In this document: in pieces, positions 55,762 to 64,000 of the stretch | Numbering within the stretch: the stretch's first letter is position 1 | How the letters are laid out: every line of letters begins with the position of its first letter | Source: Membranipora membranacea | Taxonomy: Eukaryota; Bryozoa; Gymnolaemata; Cheilostomatida; Membraniporidae | Length of the DNA stretch: 64,000 nt | Assembly: GCA_914767715.1 (NCBI GenBank) | Contig: OU612069.1 | Location: 930,001-994,000, forward strand | Reading direction: 5' to 3' | Made by a program: the position numbers and the translations under genes | Notes under the pieces: model-generated | What the model was told of the DNA's origin: nothing | The model's database searches: none | The model's input: only the letters and a program-made list of their open reading frames with translations

Positions 55762-56389
55762 CAACATAATCTCTACTTCGGTAATCAGATTATAATTTCT
55801 ATAAATGAAAAATGTTTCCGGTTGACATAATCAACAATATGTTAATTAGCAGGATATTTCATCACCAGCTGCAAAGAAGAAATAGTGAATTGTCTTCCTC
55901 TGAACCATGAAAAGACAACTTTGTGACGTTGTTAGCCTGTTCTATCAAGTTCAAATATCCCGTGTTTCATGATCAATACTGTCATTATCCTCCAATTGTC
56001 ATACCCAAAACAGCTGCTTGTGTCAACAGACACTTGTTACACCACATAGTTTAAGTTGATAGCTGATTTTGCACACTCCTGATATAACTCATGGGCTCAT
56101 GGGAAAAGTGTGAATATTTTCATTCATAAATAATTTTCTTGCGCTTTGTTTCATAGCAATCGTAATAATTGTAGTTAATACTGCAATAAGCAAAACATCC
56201 AAAAACGATGAACATATTGCAAATTTTTTTGCTTAAAATGCTCCCATATCCAAATAATTTGTATCACTTACATTTGCAAATAATTGAAAATATGTAATTT
56301 CATAGTTGTAAGTCAATGTTTTTGTTGAGAGATCTGTCTTTGCAGTTCTCTAAATTTATTGCAGTCTACACAGACTGTACAGTAGATAC
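55762..56389. other. Intergenic, nothing supported
   Basis: AT-rich sequence between the LTR element and a LINE fragment. Confidence 0.5.
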
Positions 56390-56860
56390 TCCATGCAATG
56401 CAAGATCATAAAATATCCAGATGATCTGACTCTGTATACTGCCTTTCAAAAGTCTGATCTCTCCTCTGTGAGATTTTTCCAAACAGCACTAGATGACATC
56501 TCTCCCTGGGCTAGAGACATCAACATGCTGATAAACGCCTCTAAGACTAAGATCCTTCACCTAAGTTTATCAGACCCTAATACATCCCCACCTTCACCAT
56601 GGACGGGCATACTCTCGAAGAATCCTCGGATGCTAAGTTACTGGGCATCACAGTTGATCAGAGGATAACTTTCTCTGACCACATTGATGACATATGTGAC
56701 CGCCTAGCTAGCCAGCTATATGGTATGAGAGAACTGAAAAGACTAGGGCTGAATGCACAAGGCCTTAGACTATACTACACAGCCAACATTCGGTCCGTGC
56801 TCACCTATGCATGTCCAATGTTGGGTTCACTTATTACCGAGCGGTCTCTGGAGAAGTAGT
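56390..56860 (+). pseudogene. LINE reverse-transcriptase fragment
   Basis: The first frame (56393-56668) contains YPDDLTLYTAF, the catalytic YADD box with Pro for Ala, then ISPWARDINMLINASKTKIL. The second frame (56599-56859) has KLLGITVDQRITFSDHIDDI and LKRLGLNAQGLRLYYTANIR, which is typical of CR1/L2/jockey-like non-LTR elements after the palm. A frame shift near 56590 separates them. Both ends are truncated. Confidence 0.75.
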
Positions 56861-57271
56861 GGAATTCACTCCGGTACGTCGCACTGTTGATTTTAGGAGG
56901 AACAAAAATACAAACATAACATAACATACGGAAGTTATAGATGCGCAGGGGGGATGATTTCAGTCTTTTGCTAGACTTGACACAGCATTTCATGTCAAAA
57001 AAATACAGATATATTGGTATTCTACAGTGATGTGATAATGATGTGATGCATTCCCTCTTAAAGGCATCCTTGAAGGCCAATCCCAATGAAGTTCGAAGTG
57101 TTGTCATGTTTTACTTTAGGTGATGAGCTTTCAGATGAGCCATTGGACAAGATTCTACACCCACCACAACCAGATCTGCTGATGCTCAAAGATGACATCT
57201 CCATCAAACAGTCAAAAAATTCAGTCACATTGAGAAACCATTTGAATGTCCTTGACCTTCTGACATCATAG

Positions 57272-58624
57272 ACAGTGTTTAACATTTGCCACTAATGGTT
57301 TTTACTGTTTGTATTATCCATTGTTATTTGATTGTTCCTAGCAAAAATATCCAATAACAATTAAGGTGATTGTCGCCTGATATCTTATTCACTCATTCCA
57401 AAGTTTTTGATGGGATCTGCACCATCACTCCCCTAATATTTGGTATCATATATCCGGTATCACAGTTAATTCTTCATTGGGCTTGGCCTTTAAAGCGCCT
57501 TAACACTTTCTAGACAATTGATATGATAATGTAATGGGCGCAGTAACAACAATTAAATTCAATTACCCAACAAATGACATCATTTCTAACTATTTGATTA
57601 TTTAACGGGGCTTGGTTTGTTCATCAAAGTGAGTCATCATCTCTACGGAAGAATATCCAGGAGTGTGTTCTTTTCAAAACAACATGTCCATTAGATCTCA
57701 TATTCATAACTCCACTTGAACAACACAAGGACGGAAGTCATTAGATTTCATTGGACGATTATTGTTTGTATTATCAAGGCAATACATTTGGAATGTAATT
57801 TAATCCTCAGGAATATAGCAAATCAATATAACTATGATTGCTTACTTACTAAAAGACTTTGCCCGCAGCGTAGAAGCCATCGAATGCTGCTCTGATATCA
57901 GATATTAAAAGAACTGCCTGGATCTGTGATATCTCAGGATGAAAGAAGGCTTCCTAATATTGATATTTTCATCCCTAAAGGTAAGTATGGAAATTAAATA
58001 TTTACGCAATAGAAACAGAAAGAAAGGGGTCCACTGAAGTGTCATAGTGTGCATTGGGCTTTGAAAGATTAGACTCACGTTTGAAACACTATGTTTTGCT
58101 TGTTGATCAGTGTTGTTCATTTTTGTCCTAATGTCGATTATTGTTTCCCAATTCATAATTATGTTCATTTGTACAATAAATGAAATATTTGATGGATAAA
58201 CTATAGTGACTTGGTTGAAGTCATTTGGCAAGAAACAAAGCCAGCAGTGTTGTGAATGCTAATTCTCCTCTATCAATATCAGTGGTTGCTATTTTGCTAA
58301 GCTAAATTACCTCCAGGTACTTGGTACTATCTGTAAAAAAATAACAAACGTTTGTCGATTTCAAATATGGATCCATTGAAAAGAACATTATGTGAGGATA
58401 AATGAAGTGTAGACATTTTTGTCACTATAATTATTGTCTACTTAAATTTCTGAACCTTCACTTTCAACATCAGTGTGTATGTTTTTTTCATTCCAATCAG
58501 GTTCAAGTTAGTCTAAAACAATCGTAATATGGTAACACTGGCCTATTCTGGCCTGTGTTGTAACTAGGCTTGCAGACCAGGACAGAATAACTCCTTAATG
58601 GCTGTCCTTTCTTTTCCTGATCAG
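57272..58624. other. Region upstream of lectin gene F
   Basis: Apart from the weak exon candidate at 57902-57980, nothing is supported. The signal exon of gene F should lie here but could not be pinned down. Confidence 0.4.
57902..57980 (+). CDS. Possible isolated small exon
   Basis: Between an AG (GATATCAG) and GTAAGT, 79 nt stay open and read ILKELPGSVISQDERRLPNI then DIFIPK. The splice sites and amino-acid composition look exon-like. I found no partner exons and do not recognise the protein. A second AG-bounded open stretch, 57119-57271 (ELSDEPLDKILHPPQPDLLM...), ends in a stop and lies upstream, so they do not form one gene in that order. Confidence 0.2.
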
Positions 58625-60824
58625 GTTACTTGTCAGATGATGATCAGCGTACAAGAGGCAGAGTTCACATTGTCTAGATACTGTTTGCGGCAAGAGGGTA
58701 TAACTCAGATACCACAAAATATGACATCAGCTAAATGTGCTCTACTATGTAGTGAAAGAAGCGAGTGCATAGCTTTTAGTTACCACACAAGCACTAGAAT
58801 GTGCCGCCTCGGATCTTCAGTCACTGACTCCCTTATTGACAGTATACATTGCAATGCAGAAGAATTGATTTACATATCAGGTAATGTATGAAACTAAGAT
58901 CATAACTTATTTCATAAATAGTTTGAAGTGCCGGTAGTAGAAAGTTCGGCTGCCTAAGGAAAGTTTCAATGGTGTTTTTTTTCTTTATGTTCACTGCTAT
59001 GTTCAAGCAGAAATGTTTCATTCCGAATTTATTGCATCGCAATCTCACCAGTTATTACCTTTTGTATATTTCAAACAACCAATATTTACACTCGTTTCGA
59101 CTTCATGACTGTCAAGATTATCATGTGTTTTTTCAAATTTAAACCAAATATTTAATCTAAAGGCAGTGCGTCGATAAAAGTCTGTGATGATGATGATGGC
59201 TGGTACTACAACTTTGTCAGAAACACTTGCATCAAAATATTCCTAACTCCTGAGGATAGAGAAACTGCTAGGCAGACATGTGATAACTCAGGGGCCTCCC
59301 TTACTGTGGTGAATAGTCAAGAGATTAGAAATATTATCGGAAATCTTATGTCACATCATGTATCAGGTCAGTTTTGTTTCAAATCGTTAATGTCCAATCT
59401 TTTCTCAATATCAAGTTATTTTGGTAGAATATAACATATTTTCTAGCCTGTTTGCCATCAGCTTGTGCCTATCATAAACATTCCAGCTGTGATCGCTTAA
59501 AGCCATAACTTCAAAATTCGCCATTATCCGAAGAACATGCAATGGATTTGAGTGGTCCAAAATTTAGAGCAGTACCTCATAACTTGAAGCTAGGTTTAAC
59601 AGATAAGAGGTGTCCTATAAATTAAGAGAACAACTATACTAAATCCCTGAATGCTGTATATGCATATTTTGTTTACCCTGATCGATATCAATATTTCATA
59701 ATGCGGTAATCGTTTCAGGAAGTCCTTACTTTAGCTCAAACTCAGACAAGTGTCATCAATAACCCTTAGGCTACTTGAAGTGATTTCCTCTTTTGTACAA
59801 ATCAATGACCAATGACACACAATTGGTTGTTACAGCTAATATATGGATTCGTACATTCATTGAAACATGCACAGACCATCCATGTCACTGAATGGTAATA
59901 GTTATGAAGGCACAAGGGAAAACATAAGCAAGACACTGAATATCTCAAGTCAAGCTGTGAATGAATTATAGTGACACTAATATCTAACTGCACCAGCTTT
60001 ATTGACATATTAATCATATGTCTTCTTTTTAAAAGGAGAATAACAAGACAAATCATTTCCAATCTATCCTCAGCTACTATATTGCACTGATCAGACATAA
60101 CATATAAACTAAACGCATTCCGAGGTTCCAAGGTTTACATCCAAGAAAGATTGATCATACCAAATAAGGCTCATAAAAAAAAAAGAATTTGGCAAATGAC
60201 AGCATAGAACACAGAGTTGGATCATCTAAAGTTTCATTTCACATCCATTTTTCGATGTTTGATATGTAGGCCTATGTCAATTTTGAAGATATAATAATAT
60301 CAACATAATATTTCAACCTTGAACTTCTAATAGTAGTAAGAGGTGCCTCAGTTGGTTAGAGCAGCGTACCTTTAACATGCTTACATTCTTAAGGTCGTGG
60401 GTTTGAATCCCACTGCGGTCCACCAGCTACTAGGATTTGGCTTGCCCCGAGGTGCGCTCCGACCTGCTTGCTAACAGAGAGCAACCTGGCGCAGATATTG
60501 CCACCAAGGCAACCAATTTTTCCGCCCATGCTCGGGATGTTGCGTGTGACAAGACATCGATTTTTACTCTTAAGTTCTGTGTGTCATTCAATAATTTCTG
60601 ACACAGGTAAGGTGGATGTTTGGACAGATGGTATGAAAGTCTGCAATAGATGGAAGTGGAGTAATGGAAAAGAGATCTCTGATGATGATTGGGCACCAGA
60701 AGAACCGAGTGGTGATGGTGACTGTGTACAGATCTTTGGTGATACAGGGTTTCCAGCCTCCTCATTTCATCTTAATGATATCTCATGCACACATAGAGAT
60801 TTCGGATTTGTCTGCGAAAAGTGA
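58625..60824 (+). CDS. PAN/apple + C-type lectin protein (gene F, divergent, EPS motif)
   Basis: Exons: 58625-58880 (PAN, 256 nt), 59163-59366 (204 nt, same length as paralogues) and 60607-60824 (218 nt). They are in frame (678 nt) with AG/GT and phases 0, 1, 1. A signal exon is expected upstream but not identified; an alternative start is ATG 58598 (MAVLSFPDQ), which would read through the acceptor. PAN cysteines: RYC, CALLC, ECIAF, MCRLG, HC. The lectin has CDDDDGWYYNFVRNTC, RWKWSNGKEISDDDWAPEEPSG, SSFHLNDISC and FVCEK. The usual EPN is EPS; losing the Asn may weaken Ca2+-dependent sugar binding. It is the most diverged member of the cluster, and its intron 3 carries a SINE. Confidence 0.75.
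60338..60570 (+). mobile_element. tRNA-derived SINE in the last intron of gene F
   Basis: The head GAGGTGCCTCAGTTGGTTAG (A-box) and GGGTTTGAATCCCACTGCGG (B-box) have an enlarged gap between them. The tail has AGAGAGCAACCTGGC and CACCAAGGCAACC, matching the fragment at 16196-16376. It belongs to the same SINE family as that insertion. Confidence 0.6.
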
Positions 60825-63800
60825 GATTTTAATTTTGTGTGAGTTCCTTATCCTCAGTGATAAATGATTTATTATTAAGAGGAAGAGGAGGCATGCGCTT
60901 TGACATGAGACTAGCAAATGTGTCTTAGACAATGAATCTTAGGTTCACTTAGCATATCACTTTATTGTGTTCAAATGCTTATTTAGAGAATGAAGGTGTA
61001 TCAGGCATTGCAGGTTTAAATATAGATAGACTGTTAAGTTATATATGTGTTTGTGAAAGCAAAGCAGTACAATATCGAGTGAATGCTTTGTTGGTGTTTT
61101 ATCATAAATGCATGAACGAAATCATAATGTTCAGATCCTACATAGATGAAATTTTGGCTTTTTGCTACACATTTCCTTGCCCAACTGGCATGTGCCTCTA
61201 GTAAGGGGTTAAGTTTTCTAAGGCTGTTATTTATTGCTGTTTCGCCTATTACTTTTTGTAAGGGATTTTTATCGTTGCTTGTCGAATACATTTTTCTTTA
61301 TTTGGACCAGGCATACCATAAGAAATGCCATGACCAGGATCCTTTTTAATGCACATTACCCCGGATTAGCACCGCAACTTACCTCAATAGCTAAGGTTTC
61401 CCACCCTGGTACAGAGAGTAAGAACAAGAATGATACGGTCAAGTCAAGGTCAGAAACGACAGAAACAACCGCAGCTACCTACGCCAAAGGCACGGAGTAG
61501 CACCGCAACCTACAGAGATTGAGACATGTCCGTTTTAGAATTACGAGGCATTTGAAAACAGCCTTAACATTAAAGTTGAAATGACAGTCTGAGTTTTGGG
61601 TATAAAAGGGGAGAGCAGCACAAGTAGATGTCAGTTGATATCTAGGAGTGAACTGATCTACCTCTTTCAACCTAAAACTCACACTGAAAGGATCGTTATT
61701 TTACATTATGTCTTTTTAATAAGTATAAAATTCTAAACCAATAAAGTGAAAGTTCATAGTAGACAACATCCTGAGTAGTTAATCTAATGGTCATTCAAGT
61801 GTATAAACAGTAGATGCAGACCTCCTGCCCTGGCAGCATACTCCTAGTTCATACCTTGTATTTTGTAGTTTCACTTTCTCATAATATCAAGAGAAATATA
61901 ATAATAAAAATAATAAAAATAATATAATCTTTATTTCAACCAAGGAGTAACAGCTCCTTGTTTCAACCATTGGTATGCTACCTTTATAAAAAAAAAAGTG
62001 CCCACCTTTAAAAGTTTTGGTACAATAAATGTTAAACTGCATTAAACTTGCATTTTGTTGATATCTTGGGTTTAAAAAGGAAATAAATAACATAAAAATC
62101 AATGTAAAAAAAATCGAACTTAAACATGCATATTTCACACACTGCTGACATGTGAATAAAAAAGTGTCCACTTTCTTAGTTTAGTGCTGCACTTAGTGTT
62201 GCGTCGATGGCAGTGACGCTTCGAATGTCTAGTGTTGTTCTGTTTAGTATAATGTAAGATACAACCTTATTGGTTTTTTATAATTATAAATGCTCTTTTC
62301 ATTGGTCTAATTTGAGTATTTGTCTGTTTTCCTTTTTCAGTTGTATTTTGGATGTCAAAATAAGAAGTTGTTTTATATTTATTTTGTTCCAATATACTTG
62401 CTTACTAGGAATTTAAGAGTTAGCACAAGTAAAATATGCCTTCTGAGATAAATAAGTGTTGAGTTAATATTAAAACCAGGGGTGACATGTCAAATGATAA
62501 AGGCTGACAATGGAAATATGATGAATACAAATTTGAGTTTTACCATGACAAGCCAACTTCTATATCTCAATGTTGGTTTATTCACATAGATTGGAACACA
62601 TCTTGGATGTGAGAACCAAGATTTATGATGTCAATATGCCTCACACCCTCAGGGAAAGGATTTAAAGGCATTCTATAGATAGATAGATAGTAAATTGAGA
62701 GGACATGTTTTTATCAATGACTTGACAGAGCAGAGCTGTTTATTAGTCACATCCACTTCAAGCTTATAAATCTTATGTTTATCCCATCTTGGAGTATCGT
62801 TCTTCTCATCTGAATACACAACTCTAACTTATGAGAACTTTCTCAAAACGGAGACACTGGGATAAATTTTGATGCAAACTAATTTGCCCAATCCGAACTG
62901 GTAATACTGAGTCTTTACATTCTGTTGGTGATGGAATGCTCACAGCTTCAGAAAGACTTCAGCAACTCTAGGTAAAATACCATATCTCTTCTGCTTACAT
63001 TAATTGGTTTTACGCGAAAAACACAAAAATACCTTCCCGTCTAAACATAGATTAAAGAAACACATATACAAAATAAATGCTGTGTAAGTGGCTTGTGTGT
63101 TTGTGTTGTTCATCTTTCAATCTCTAGCACAAAGTAACACTTACTTTCCATCTTTTAAGTCCTCTTTTTGTGCATATGTATTTTTTAATTCAATGAGGTG
63201 CGGAAACTTCAAGGAAATGATAATTATCTGACTCAGTAATAACTGCAAAATGGAAGCAAACTTAGAAACTCTATGGGGACTAGTCAATATCAAATCTTAT
63301 AGTTATTTTTAATTTGACATTTATCATGAAAAGTTGATGTTAACAAGAGTCATCTTCCCTTGCTACGTCTTCAGATATATGTTCAGCGTTACTTGCAATG
63401 TTTTATTTTGACAAGACTGGAAGTTACACTCTTTGTCGAACAGAATTACATCCTGTTATATCAGTTGAAACAGTTATTGTAACAAGTTTTTTGAGAAACG
63501 TGCCTTTTTTCATGTCCTAAAGTTGCTATTATTTGGTGAATGATTACTCCCGGGCACAAAGAAGTTCTTATACCACGTCTTTTGAGAAAGGAGAAGTGCT
63601 CTGATACCCTGATGTTGCACTTACTCGTTTCTTTTCATATTCACTGCTAATGAGTACCCTGCAACTTATAAGCTAACAACTCCGCATCATTCCTATCTTT
63701 GTCTGCTGATTAGGTAGCGATATAGCAGATATTGTCCTGTAATCAGGCTTGGTATAGTCTCAAGCAATCCACCATCTCAGCATTCTGCAAACCAGATATT

Positions 63801-64000
63801 AGCACAGTGTGCTTCACAAACACATGTTCATGAGTGATACATAATCATTTCCTCAGAAAAGGAAGTTATTAATTTAGAATAAGCAAACATTGTAAAATTA
63901 TTATAAATCACAAAGTTTAATCCCCATGAATATTGATTAGATATCATTGCTATTTTCCTCGTTGATTTCACACTTATCAAATGCTATCACCGTGACACTA
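60825..64000. other. Right flank, no gene supported
   Basis: AT-rich, with short open frames only. A weak LINE remnant lies at 62690-63060 and a short GATA run at 62678-62693. A minus frame of 94 codons at 61887-62171 is hydrophobic but lies in A/T runs and has no other support. Confidence 0.45.
62690..63060 (+). pseudogene. LINE remnant (C-terminal part after reverse transcriptase)
   Basis: One frame reads YKSYVYPILEYRSSHLN, like the YKTYVRPILEYA-type block after the RT palm of non-LTR elements. ICPIRTGNTESLHSVGDGML follows with stops in between. It is badly decayed, and its boundaries are approximate. Confidence 0.4.

Overview
This is an AT-rich animal nuclear genome window. Coding regions are split by GT-AG introns, and there are several transposon superfamilies, tRNA-derived SINEs and long intergenic stretches. 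The domain repertoire (FH2 formin, PAN/apple + C-type lectin genes, Ngaro tyrosine-recombinase retroelement, hAT-Buster transposon) suggests an aquatic invertebrate. I cannot name the species from sequence alone.

Left part (1-18.3 kb). The last three exons of a formin (FH2 C-terminus plus a WH2/DAD-like tail) lie at 216-1331 (+). Two decayed tandem formin copies follow at about 12.28-15.31 and 15.31-18.22 kb. Between them, on the minus strand, is a four-exon gene (4819-6271) of 186 codons. It encodes an unrecognised basic protein with an N-terminal MGNLKSCC acylation signature and a YEDI tyrosine motif. A rearranged relative lies at 9.5-11.6 kb: its first exon is present in four tandem units, and its exons 2-4 are fused without introns.

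Middle and right (18.9-60.8 kb). A dispersed family of small secreted PAN + C-type lectin genes has a constant exon plan: 27 or 51 nt signal exon, 271 nt PAN exon, 204 nt lectin exon, about 218-236 nt lectin exon. Members are A (18942-22598, -), B (24116-29035, +, probably broken), G (30060-30518, -, broken, PAN only), C (38110-39955, -), D (43112-45849, +), E (49918-50397, +, dead) and F (58625-60824, +). The sugar-specificity tripeptide differs between members (EPN, ELN, QPD, EPN, QPN, EPS), as expected for a diversifying recognition cluster. C and D are divergent neighbours whose 5' flanks form a large inverted repeat.

Mobile DNA. Four hAT-type elements have perfect 8-bp target duplications: 4187-4601, 21116-22035, 25672-28352 (with decayed Buster-like transposase) and 51027-52003. 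One Ngaro-type element has the complete A1-ORFs-B1-A2-B2 split repeats (30541-36747, -) and is inserted just upstream of the start codon of PAN gene G. There is also a short LTR element (53883-55757), two LINE remnants, several tRNA-type SINEs, and one SINE-like insert headed by the 5' end of U2 snRNA (18600-18793). Structure that these do not explain includes a set of hairpins sharing a TACCGACAT loop at 2.5-3.35 kb.
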